The notes below the pieces were generated by a model that was not told where the DNA came from, did not search any database, and was given only the letters and a program-made list of their open reading frames with translations. The translations under genes and the position numbers were made by a program. Shown here piece after piece: positions 1 to 6,905 of a stretch of 34,250 bases of DNA. The DNA comes from Alphaproteobacteria bacterium (GTDB lineage: Bacteria > Pseudomonadota > Alphaproteobacteria > Rhizobiales > JAKIUO01): contig JAJRQA010000247.1 in assembly GCA_024280475.1 (NCBI GenBank), positions 1 to 34,250 on the forward strand, in the 5' to 3' direction. The stretch's first letter is position 1. Every line of letters begins with the position of its first letter.

Positions 1-6
1 ACTAAT

Positions 7-36
7 TTGACCTAATAAATCGATCTGAAATTTTAA
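7..36 (+). promoter_or_regulatory. Possible rpsU promoter
   Basis: TTGACC (7-12) is followed after 18 bases by TTTTAA (31-36). Transcription would start near 43, leaving a leader of only about 14 bases that is little more than the GAGAGGA ribosome binding site. The -10 match is weak, and a promoter further upstream, outside the window, is equally possible. Confidence 0.3.
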
Positions 37-56
37 ACCCGAGAGGATGTGCTCAC

Positions 57-284
57 TTGTTGGTACATGTCAGAGACAATAATGTCGATCAGGCGCTCCG
101 AGCCCTGAAAAAGAAAATGCAGCGCGAAGGCGTATTTCGTGAAATGAAGCTGCGTAATTTCTATGAAAAACCTTCTGAAAAGCGCGCTCGCGAAAAAGGC
201 GAAGCCGTTCGTCGTCAGCGTAAATTGCTCAGAAAACGTGCGCAGCGCGAAGGTCTGCTGCCGCACCGCGGTAGCACAAGCTAA
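57..284 (+). CDS. rpsU: 30S ribosomal protein S21
   Basis: Small-subunit ribosomal protein S21, which binds near the 3' end of 16S rRNA and helps translation initiation. The 75-residue product carries the family core [18 protein letters not shown] and the basic block [11 protein letters not shown], with an Arg/Lys-rich tail. The start is a TTG at 57: homologues begin with the pattern M-x-V-x-V-R-D-N-N, which this codon reproduces, and a good ribosome binding site (GAGAGGA, 41-47) lies about 9 bases upstream. The nearby ATG at 47 is in another frame. A hairpin just after the stop looks like its terminator, so it is probably monocistronic. Family identity is certain; the only unusual point is the rare start codon. 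Confidence 0.96.
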   Translation: MLVHVRDNNVDQALRALKKKMQREGVFREMKLRNFYEKPSEKRAREKGEAVRRQRKLLRKRAQREGLLPHRGSTS

Positions 285-286
285 TC

Positions 287-330
287 CAAATTAGCGGCAG
301 GTCATTTTCCAAGGGTCTGCCGCTAAATTG
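287..330 (+). terminator. Hairpin after rpsU
   Basis: Two 14-base arms (287-300 and 317-330) are reverse complements with one mismatch; the inner 10 bp TTAGCGGCAG/CTGCCGCTAA are perfect. It starts 2 bases after the rpsU stop. There is no clear T-tract, so it could be a terminator or a 3'-end stabilising hairpin. The rest of the gap up to the next gene holds a 12-bp palindrome CGTAACGTTACG (339-350) and the promoter at 436-464; I see nothing else in it. Confidence 0.6.
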
Positions 331-435
331 ACGATACTCGTAACGTTACGCGTATTTACGGGTGATTGTGGTGAAAGAGCCGCGGTCAGCTGGCTATAGC
401 GCCTGTTCTGGTGCTGATTGACCTTGCAAGTCGCC

Positions 436-464
436 TTAAAATCAATCATCCTTGCAGTTATAAT
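436..464 (+). promoter_or_regulatory. Likely promoter of the TPR lipoprotein-pabBC unit
   Basis: TTAAAA (436-441) is followed after exactly 17 bases by a consensus TATAAT (459-464). Transcription would start near 471, upstream of all candidate starts of the TPR gene. The -10 is perfect, the -35 matches four of six bases. Confidence 0.45.
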
Positions 465-613
465 GAATCTTATCTGGTTTTGCGGCTAAATAGCGTGCAA
501 ATGAGTATGGATTGATCGAACGACAAGCGAACGCGATGATGAAAATAATTGCTTCTTTTTCAAAACAGACTGACGGGGCTTTATCGGCTCAACAAGCGCG
601 TTGGTGTGTGCCG

Positions 614-1522
614 ATGAGCCAAAAAACGTGTGTGATCGCTAGCATTGCGGTTTGCGGGTTGTTGATCAGCGGCTGCCAGTCCTCCATTCAGATTGGTGGG
701 CTTGCTGGGTCCGATACAGGCGATGACGCACGGCAAAAAGGCTCGCTCGCCAGAGGCAGTAGTTTTCGCCCAGTCAATAAAGCACGACCAAAAATACTGA
801 CAAGCGATGCACGTACGAACCTTGCCTCCTTGTCTGAAGTGGTTCGCCGCAATCCAACGGACGTCAACGCGCTGAATATGCGCGGCACAGCCTTTGCCAA
901 GAGCGCGAACTATCAACGGGCTTTGGCCGATTTTAATGCAGCTATTGATATTGATCCTCAATATTATCAGGCCTATGGTAATCGAGCGCTTGTTCACATC
1001 AAGATGGCGCGCACTGATCTTGCCAAGGCGGACTATGAACAGGCCCTGCGCTTGTCGCCGCAATATACTGCCGCCTATCTGGGGCGCGGCAGGCTAAATA
1101 TGAAAAGCAAGAATTATGCGATGGCGCTGGCCGATTTTCGCCAGACTATCAAGCTTGATCCCTCCAATGCCATTGCCTATTTCCAGCGCGGCGCCACCTA
1201 CCAGCTGATGGGGCAACACGAAAACGCCATCAGCGATTTCAATATCGCCATTGGTCTCAAGCCGGATACTCCGCAACCCTATTTCGCGCGTGGGCAAAGC
1301 CGCTTTGAATTGCAGCAATATGAAACCGCCTATGATGATTTCTATATTGCCGCCAAGCGCAGCAATGGTAATGCGCGGGCCTGGACCTATCGGGGCTTGT
1401 CGGCCGAGCGATTTGGTGATCCCAAAAAGGCCGTACGCGCCTATCGCCGCGCTCTCAAAGCCAAGCCCTATTATAAGCCTGCCCTCGATGGCATGAAGCG
1501 CCTTGGCGTGAAAGCCGCGTGA
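614..1522 (+). CDS. TPR-repeat lipoprotein
   Basis: Predicted lipoprotein built of tetratricopeptide repeats, probably a periplasmic protein-interaction scaffold anchored to a membrane. From the ATG at 614 the product has a textbook lipoprotein signal: a Lys near the start, a hydrophobic stretch, then the lipobox LISGC with Cys at residue 21. About six TPR units follow, recognisable by recurring patterns such as A-F/Y-x-N/R-R-G and A-L-A-D-F-x-x-A-I-x-x-D/K-P. In-frame starts at 512 (TTG) and 536 (ATG) would give a long n-region before the signal; none of the three has a strong ribosome binding site, so the start is uncertain. The stop overlaps the pabBC reading frame's possible GTG, so the two are probably co-transcribed. 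A partner or exact role cannot be read from the sequence. Confidence 0.85.
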   Translation: MSQKTCVIASIAVCGLLISGCQSSIQIGGLAGSDTGDDARQKGSLARGSSFRPVNKARPKILTSDARTNLASLSEVVRRNPTDVNALNMRGTAFAKSANYQRALADFNAAIDIDPQYYQAYGNRALVHIKMARTDLAKADYEQALRLSPQYTAAYLGRGRLNMKSKNYAMALADFRQTIKLDPSNAIAYFQRGATYQLMGQHENAISDFNIAIGLKPDTPQPYFARGQSRFELQQYETAYDDFYIAAKRSNGNARAWTYRGLSAERFGDPKKAVRAYRRALKAKPYYKPALDGMKRLGVKAA

Positions 1523-1536
1523 ATAAGGGCGCGAGG

Positions 1537-3426
1537 ATGGGGTCCCCAAAAATGAGGGACGTGAACAGGGCTGAAAAATCCTCTGCAGCTCCCTGGTTTT
1601 TATTTGATACCGGTCAAGACCCGCAAGCGGGTAGTGCTTTACTGCTGGAAAATGCAGTAGAGATCATTCGTGCGGACGAGATCGGGCAGATTGACCGAGC
1701 CATTGAGCAGTTAAGCGATGCCATCGATCGCGGGCTAACTGCCGCTGGATTTTTTTCCTATGAACTGGGCTACGGGCTGGAGCCTTCCTTGCAGGCGTTG
1801 ATGCCAATAAACAGGCAGGTGCCACTGATCTGGTTTGCCCTATATCCCAAAACACAATATCTGCAAGGCGTGCAGCTAGCGCGTTTTTTAGCGCCTCAGG
1901 GCTCGCTCGCGAACGCTTCAACACTTAAAAATATCAGTGCCTCCTTGTCAAAGCAGGACTATTTACACAGCTTTGCAAGGGTCAAGGAATTGATTGGTGC
2001 AGGCGATATTTATCAGGTTAATCTGACCTTCAAGCTTGCTCTTGAATATGAGGGATCGCCCTTTGCTCTTTACGCCGATTTGCGAAAGAGCCAGCCCGTT
2101 TCTCATGGGGCTTATCTGGAGTGCGCCGATTTCTCGATCCTGTCTCATTCACCCGAGCTGTTTTTTGAAATCGACAATGACAATATTTTAACGAGACCAA
2201 TGAAAGGCACGATCAGGCGTGGTGTCACTGCCAGTGAAGATCGGGCATTATCGCGTGAGCTGCAAGGGGACATCAAAAATCGCGCAGAAAATTTGATGAT
2301 CGTTGATCTCATGCGCAATGATTTGTCCCGGATTTGTGAAGTTGGAAGCGTTGAGGTGAATGATCTGTATGAGGTCACAGCCCTGCCAACGCTCTATCAA
2401 ATGACCTCTGATGTAACGGGCCGGTTGCGCGCTGATGTGCCGCTCAGCGAGATTATAAAGGCGCTGATCCCAGCTGGCTCGATCACGGGTGCCCCAAAAA
2501 TACGCGCCCAGGAAATCATTCGCCAATTGGAAGACCAGCCACGCGGTGTCTATTGCGGGGCCATGGGCGTCCTCCATCGTGACCAGAAAACGCATCAGCT
2601 ATCAGCCCGCTTTAATGTGGGGATCAGAACTTTGACTCTCTTTCCAAATGGCCGCGGCGAAACCGGCATTGGTTCTGGCGTGGTGCAAGACAGTAAGGGG
2701 GAAGCCGAATATGAGGAATGTCTGCTAAAGGCAAAGTTTATGACTGAAGCAGATCTGGAACTGGCCGGTCAGCAACGAGATGATCTCAAGCTCCCCGAAT
2801 TTAATTTGATAGAGACCATGCGCCTTGATCCGGACGGTAGCTATTTTTTACGCGATCGACACCGTACACGCCTTGCGCGCTCGTCTAGAGATCTGGGGTT
2901 TTTATGCCCGACACAAGAGATCGACAAGGAGTTGGACAAGCTGGCAGAGCAGTTAAAAACCAACACCTATCTGGTGCGCCTCTTGTTGTTGGCGAGCGGA
3001 GAATTTACATTGACGTCAACACAAATCGATCCGCCAGATCCAGGCAAAATAATCAGCTTCGTGATATCAGACAAGCGCGTTGATAGCGCCGATCGCTTGC
3101 TTGTTCACAAAACCACCAGACGAGAATTATTTGATGAGGAATGGGTGCACGCCAACAAACAGCTTGGTGCCAACGAGGTTTTGTTCTTGAACGAGCGCGG
3201 CGAACTAACAGAGGGGAGCCGCTCAACCTTGTTTGTTGAGCGTGAGGGAAAACTGCATACGCCTCCACTGTCTTGCGGATTGCTGCCCGGGACCTTGCGT
3301 GGGCAATTGATCAAGGAGGGGCGCGTCGTTGAAACCATCCTGACACCGGGCGATCTTGAGGGCGCAAAGATTTTTTTCGGTAATTCCGTGCGCGGGATGC
3401 AACCTGCGAAAATGTTAGAAAAGTAA
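1537..3426 (+). CDS. pabB-pabC: Fused aminodeoxychorismate synthase component I / aminodeoxychorismate lyase
   Basis: Makes p-aminobenzoate for folate: the N-terminal part aminates chorismate (with glutaminase PabA), the C-terminal part removes pyruvate using PLP. Residues about 1-410 form the chorismate-binding domain, with the PabB-type motifs RPMKGT (Lys223, the residue that forms the covalent intermediate in E. coli PabB) and SITGAPKIRA. Anthranilate synthases usually read differently at these sites. Residues about 425-629 are a class IV aminotransferase/PabC domain starting FNLIETMRL, with the likely PLP lysine in VHKTTRRE (Lys525) and the motif LTEGSRSTLF. The ATG at 1537 has AAGGG 7 bases upstream; the GTG at 1519 overlapping the TPR stop is an alternative. 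The fusion is common in Rhizobiales. Followed by a REP-like element in a convergent gap. Confidence 0.93.
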   Translation: MGSPKMRDVNRAEKSSAAPWFLFDTGQDPQAGSALLLENAVEIIRADEIGQIDRAIEQLSDAIDRGLTAAGFFSYELGYGLEPSLQALMPINRQVPLIWFALYPKTQYLQGVQLARFLAPQGSLANASTLKNISASLSKQDYLHSFARVKELIGAGDIYQVNLTFKLALEYEGSPFALYADLRKSQPVSHGAYLECADFSILSHSPELFFEIDNDNILTRPMKGTIRRGVTASEDRALSRELQGDIKNRAENLMIVDLMRNDLSRICEVGSVEVNDLYEVTALPTLYQMTSDVTGRLRADVPLSEIIKALIPAGSITGAPKIRAQEIIRQLEDQPRGVYCGAMGVLHRDQKTHQLSARFNVGIRTLTLFPNGRGETGIGSGVVQDSKGEAEYEECLLKAKFMTEADLELAGQQRDDLKLPEFNLIETMRLDPDGSYFLRDRHRTRLARSSRDLGFLCPTQEIDKELDKLAEQLKTNTYLVRLLLLASGEFTLTSTQIDPPDPGKIISFVISDKRVDSADRLLVHKTTRRELFDEEWVHANKQLGANEVLFLNERGELTEGSRSTLFVEREGKLHTPPLSCGLLPGTLRGQLIKEGRVVETILTPGDLEGAKIFFGNSVRGMQPAKMLEK

Positions 3427-3427
3427 T

Positions 3428-3607
3428 GCGCTCGCCGCGCGGCAGCTTGTGCAGCTGGCACCAAGGGCTGGCCCTTGGAACCCATTTTAGGGGTGTTGGT
3501 AATTCCCAGCGGTGCAATACGTCGCTGCTATTGTGACCCCCATCCATAAGCTGGGGTTTGGGGGCCAGTGCCCAACACCGTCTGTGAAGACGCCGCGCGG
3601 CGAGCGC
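3428..3607. repeat. REP/BIME-like element A, two inverted units
   Basis: The gap between two convergent genes is filled by a paired palindromic repeat. Perfect 16-bp terminal inverted repeats lie at 3428-3443 and 3592-3607 (GCCGCGCGGCGAGCGC at the right end). The left unit (3428-3483, read on the minus strand) contains an 8+2+8 palindrome CCAAGGGCTGGCCCTTGG (3461-3478). The right unit (3552-3607, plus strand) has GGGGTTTGGGGGCCAGTGCC and the small hairpin GTCTGTGAAGAC. Related units occur at 17268-17330 and 29777-29914. Confidence 0.8.
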
Positions 3608-3644
3608 ATTTGGCTGGTACATCGGTAATCGGGTGCGCAGGCGA

Positions 3645-3995
3645 TCAGTTTGCCACAAAGAAATAGATGACAGAGCCAAGTACTGCGATTGTGATGAGTG
3701 CCGTGAGTAGAGAATTTGCAAAGCGATTGCTAAAGACAAGGGCGTTGCTGATCAAATCGGAACAGAACACGAGAAAACCTCCTACAAGCACTATTTGGGG
3801 TGAGGCAAAATCGCCAAAGAAAAAATAGACGGCCCCAAATAGCAAGACAAAAATCAGGCCGGTTACAAGGGCATTCATAAAGCGATTGTCAAAAACAAGC
3901 ATATTGCCGATGGTGTCGGCGATAAATACAATGATCAGCACGCTCAAGGCCATGATGGCCAGGAATTCATAAAGTCCATCGCTTGTCATTTCCAT
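3645..3995 (-). CDS. Small membrane protein with an internal duplication
   Basis: I do not recognise the family. The 116-residue product is strongly hydrophobic, with about four predicted membrane segments. It consists of two similar halves: the first contains ADTIGNMLVFDNRFMNALVT, the second SDLISNALVFSNRFANSLLT, each followed by a hydrophobic segment ending in V-Y/I-F-F. The repeated motif L-V-F-x-N-R-F-x-N-x-L sits between membrane segments. It lies downstream of rpsD on the same strand, but a strong terminator separates the two, so it should have its own transcript. AGAGAGAAG upstream of the ATG at 3995 could serve as ribosome binding site; a second in-frame ATG is two codons later. Function unknown. 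Confidence 0.75.
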   Translation of the reverse strand: MEMTSDGLYEFLAIMALSVLIIVFIADTIGNMLVFDNRFMNALVTGLIFVLLFGAVYFFFGDFASPQIVLVGGFLVFCSDLISNALVFSNRFANSLLTALITIAVLGSVIYFFVAN

Positions 3996-4085
3996 ATCGT
4001 CTTCTCTCTCTCTGGTTGTTCTTTGTTCTGATTGTTCTTATACCAAAGCGTATCGCAGCTGTCTTGTTTGTTTGTGGACTGGCAT

Positions 4086-4121
4086 AAAAAAATGCCGGCG
4101 ACATGAGCCACCGGCATTTTT
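4086..4121 (-). terminator. Rho-independent terminator of rpsD
   Basis: The arms ATGCCGG (4092-4098) and CCGGCAT (4111-4117) form a GC-rich stem flanked by runs of A on one side and T on the other, so on the minus strand it ends in seven Ts. It sits 24 bases after the rpsD stop codon. Confidence 0.9.
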
Positions 4122-4145
4122 GAATGTTGTGTTTTCGTGTCCCGC

Positions 4146-4766
4146 TTAGCGAGAATAGAATTCCACCACAAGGTTTGGTTCCATCACTACCGGATATGGC
4201 ACTTCAGCCAGTTCGGGCGTGCGCACAAAAGTGGATTTGAGTTTGCCGTGATCGACATCGAGATAGTCGGGGATGTCGCGTTCGGGGCTTCCGGCCGCTT
4301 CAATGACGATGGACAGATCGCGTGATTTTTCACGGATCTCGATAACATCACCTTCTTTGCAGCGATAGGATGGGATATTGACCCGTGTGCCATTGACTTT
4401 GACGTGGCCATGAGAAACGAACTGGCGCGCCGAAAAGACGGTTGGCACGAATTTGGAGCGATAAACAATGGCATCGAGACGGCGCTCAAGCAGGCCGATC
4501 AGGTTTTCTGACGTATCGCCTTTCATGCGGTCAGCAGCACCATAGATGCGCTTGAACTGCTTTTCGGTGATATTGCCGTAATAGCCTTTGAGTTTTTGTT
4601 TGGCGCGCAACTGAATACCAAAATCCGAGAGTTTGCCACGACGGCGTCCCTGTCCGTGCTGGCCGGGGCCATATTCTTTCCGGTTAACCGGGCTTTTGGG
4701 GCGACCCCAAATGTTTTCGCCCATGCGGCGGTCGATTTTATATTTGGCGCGAATTCTTTTCGTCAT
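4146..4766 (-). CDS. rpsD: 30S ribosomal protein S4
   Basis: Primary 16S rRNA-binding protein that nucleates 30S assembly; in E. coli it is also a translational repressor. The 206-residue product opens with [20 protein letters not shown], the form without the zinc-binding cysteines typical of alphaproteobacteria, followed by [11 protein letters not shown] and [19 protein letters not shown], and an S4 RNA-binding domain around residues 95-160 ([32 protein letters not shown] region). It stands alone rather than in a ribosomal protein operon, which is usual in this class. It has its own consensus promoter at 4920-4948, a leader of about 145 bases starting with a perfect hairpin, and a clear terminator. 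Confidence 0.98.
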   Translation of the reverse strand: MTKRIRAKYKIDRRMGENIWGRPKSPVNRKEYGPGQHGQGRRRGKLSDFGIQLRAKQKLKGYYGNITEKQFKRIYGAADRMKGDTSENLIGLLERRLDAIVYRSKFVPTVFSARQFVSHGHVKVNGTRVNIPSYRCKEGDVIEIREKSRDLSIVIEAAGSPERDIPDYLDVDHGKLKSTFVRTPELAEVPYPVVMEPNLVVEFYSR

Positions 4767-4888
4767 GGATTTGCGTGTCCCTTAGACTTGATGCAATAAA
4801 ATATGGGATGAAACCCGCTTTCCTTTGAGTGCCTTTTGAGCGCTCCGACAGTACCAGAAGCCATATCTTCCAGCCACAAGCAGGTAGG

Positions 4889-4912
4889 CACCTTGGAAGT
4901 GTTCCCAAGGTG
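4889..4912 (-). promoter_or_regulatory. Hairpin at the start of the rpsD leader
   Basis: Perfect 8-bp arms CACCTTGG and CCAAGGTG around an 8-base loop. The predicted transcription start (near 4913) places this hairpin at the very 5' end of the rpsD mRNA. It could protect the transcript end or take part in control; nothing in the sequence decides this. I see nothing else recognisable in the 293-base gap besides the promoter. Confidence 0.45.
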
Positions 4913-4919
4913 ATGGATG

Positions 4920-4948
4920 TTTCTAGGTATAGCAGTGGTTTTTGTCAA
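4920..4948 (-). promoter_or_regulatory. rpsD sigma-70 promoter
   Basis: On the minus strand a perfect -35 TTGACA (4943-4948) is separated by 17 bases from TAGAAA (4920-4925). It points to rpsD and leaves a leader of about 145 bases. Confidence 0.65.
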
Positions 4949-5059
4949 GGAATATGCGGAGATTGCGACCTGATCCGCCGATATATATTCGCCGTGCGCA
5001 TTTTTCATTGTTATTTTAGGGGGTATGGCTGGATTTAAGATCTAGCCGTTTGTTCCCGT

Positions 5060-6028
5060 TTATTCAGAGATAGGCGTCGTCAGGTGGAAGCTGGCGGCCA
5101 TGCGGCGATATTCAAGCAGATAATGTGCAAACAACTTGCGCGGAGCAACGCCGACAATGCGGAAATAGCCGCCCTTTGGATTGGCGAGCACCAGCTGGTA
5201 AATGCCAACCGGTTGGCCATTGGATTTGTTGATGGCAGTGCCAGACAGACCATAGCCTTGCATGCCATCGACCATCAGATCTTCTTCGGCCATCAGTTTT
5301 ATATCGCGAAAGCGCGAGAATTTCGCCATCAGCTGCCGCCCGGTGTCTTTTAGCCCCGTGAGCTTGTTGCGCGACAGGGAGGGGGCGATGACAAACAAGG
5401 GTTTGCTGCTTTTTTTGGAGAGGCTTTCTGGAGGGCGTTTGAGAGCAAATATGGTGGTTGAACCTGCGATCGTGCTACGCTCCTTGAAGGCCCCCTTGTA
5501 AGTCAGATAATAGGATTTGTCGGTACGGGCACGCTTGGAGGAAAGGGAGACTTTGGCGAGAATGTTCTTGGCACCGATATAGCTCAAAGGGGTCTCCACC
5601 TGTTCAATCGGGTTGACGGTGATTGTCACATAGGCGGCGCGTTCATTATTTCTGAAAATTAGCAGATATTTATCGAACTGGCCAACAGGGGTGTGTTGGC
5701 GGGCGAAGAAAAACAGATGATCATCGTGCCGGCCATTCAGTTTTTCGCGCCGCACTTCGCTATAGCCCTTATTTGTCAATTCGCGTTCAAACCGGTTTGT
5801 AAACTGGCTATAGGCCTCGCGCGGCAAGTCGAGCACCATGATGGTCGCACCAGCATCCTTGGAGAAAAAGCCGGCAAAGCGGCTTTGGGGCTGGAAGGCA
5901 TCGGGCAGGGAGAACTTCACATAGCTGTTGGAGGCCTGCATTGATCGGGCCTGTGCACCAGACGCAAGCAATGGTAGAGCCAGCCAAAGGGCTGCTAGAG
6001 CATAAATTTTTATTTTTCCAGCAATCAT
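5060..6028 (-). CDS. Exported protein of unknown function, probably two similar domains
   Basis: Not recognised. The ATG at 6028 gives 322 residues beginning with a clear Sec signal peptide (Lys residues, then ALAALWLALPLLASGAQA with a likely cut after AQA). A TTG at 6055 would add nine residues. The mature part seems to hold two halves of similar layout: each has a short hydrophobic strand region, a central acidic/basic helix with K-F/R-F-x-x, and a later stretch of the type Y-x-L-V/I-F/L-x-N. This is a weak by-eye resemblance, reminiscent of small secreted PsbP-like folds. No catalytic motif or cysteine pattern is visible. It starts 44 bases after the gph stop on the same strand, so the two are probably co-transcribed. 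Confidence 0.8.
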   Translation of the reverse strand: MIAGKIKIYALAALWLALPLLASGAQARSMQASNSYVKFSLPDAFQPQSRFAGFFSKDAGATIMVLDLPREAYSQFTNRFERELTNKGYSEVRREKLNGRHDDHLFFFARQHTPVGQFDKYLLIFRNNERAAYVTITVNPIEQVETPLSYIGAKNILAKVSLSSKRARTDKSYYLTYKGAFKERSTIAGSTTIFALKRPPESLSKKSSKPLFVIAPSLSRNKLTGLKDTGRQLMAKFSRFRDIKLMAEEDLMVDGMQGYGLSGTAINKSNGQPVGIYQLVLANPKGGYFRIVGVAPRKLFAHYLLEYRRMAASFHLTTPISE

Positions 6029-6072
6029 ATCGTCGTCCAGGCACTGGTTCTTCAACTCATGAATTTGTCATT

Positions 6073-6750
6073 TTACAAAAACGAATCAAGCAAAGGCAGC
6101 AGATCACGATAGTGGGAGACTATTGCATCTGGATGGAAGTTGGCAACTGGTTCGAGCGAATAGCCAAAATCAACGGCAATTACTGGAATATTGGCGGCTT
6201 TTGCGGCCTTGATATCTGTTTCGCTGTCGCCGATCATGATGGCATGAGCGCTTGACCCGCCCAAAGCCTCTATGGTTCCCAATATGTGTCCGGGATGGGG
6301 CTTTTTGACCGCCAGTGTATCGACGCCGATAATGGCGGCGAAATAGTGATCCATAGAGAGGCTTGCAAGCAATTGTTTCGACAGATCTGCGCGCTTGTTG
6401 GTGCAAATGCCCATCGGCGTGCCCCGCGCGGACAATTGATCAAGCAGCTTGATGACCCCTGGAAAAGGGCGACTATTGACCGCGATATGATCGCTATAAT
6501 GGGCAATGAAGCATTTCGTCAATTGATCAAGCTGCGTGTCTGATTTAGGTTGTTTTGCCAGTTCAAAGCCTTTGGTGATCATGGCGCGCGCGCCCAGGCT
6601 GATCATGGTGCGCATCAGTGTTTCGGGAGCTGGTGGGCATTTTTCTGCGGCCAGCAAATGATTGAGCGTTGCGATGAGGTCAGGCGCCGTATCGACAAGC
6701 GTGCCGTCCAGATCAAACAAAACGACAGGTTTGGGTGGGGAGGACATATG
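6073..6750 (-). CDS. gph: HAD-family phosphatase, probably phosphoglycolate phosphatase
   Basis: Hydrolyses small phosphate esters, most likely 2-phosphoglycolate. All four haloacid-dehalogenase motifs are present: the nucleophile DLDGTLVDT near the N-terminus, Thr in ICTNKRA, the Lys in VKKPHPG, and GDSETDIKAAK with the metal-binding Asp residues. The cap domain is the helical type seen in Gph and related enzymes. The ATG at 6750 gives 225 residues, the family's usual length; an upstream ATG at 6795 adds 15 residues and neither has a strong ribosome binding site. It is divergent from the PEP carboxylase-like gene. Substrate is inferred from family resemblance only; pyrophosphatase PpaX-type or other Gph paralogues cannot be excluded. 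Confidence 0.88.
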   Translation of the reverse strand, partial: HMSSPPKPVVLFDLDGTLVDTAPDLIATLNHLLAAEKCPPAPETLMRTMISLGARAMITKGFELAKQPKSDTQLDQLTKCFIAHYSDHIAVNSRPFPGVIKLLDQLSARGTPMGICTNKRADLSKQLLASLSMDHYFAAIIGVDTLAVKKPHPGHILGTIEALGGSSAHAIMIGDSETDIKAAKAANIPVIAVDFGYSLEPVANFHPDAIVSHYRDLLPLLDSFL

Positions 6751-6905
6751 TGCTGGTTTATCCTGATTAAGAGCTAGGCTTGGCAGTGTGGTCATTTCCG
6801 GTTAGGTATGGGACACAAATTCACCGATCACAACCACTTGCCTGTTTAGCGCTGATTTGAGTGCCGGGCAATCTGCTTGTAACCGTACATGGAAATTTAG
6901 GCTAT

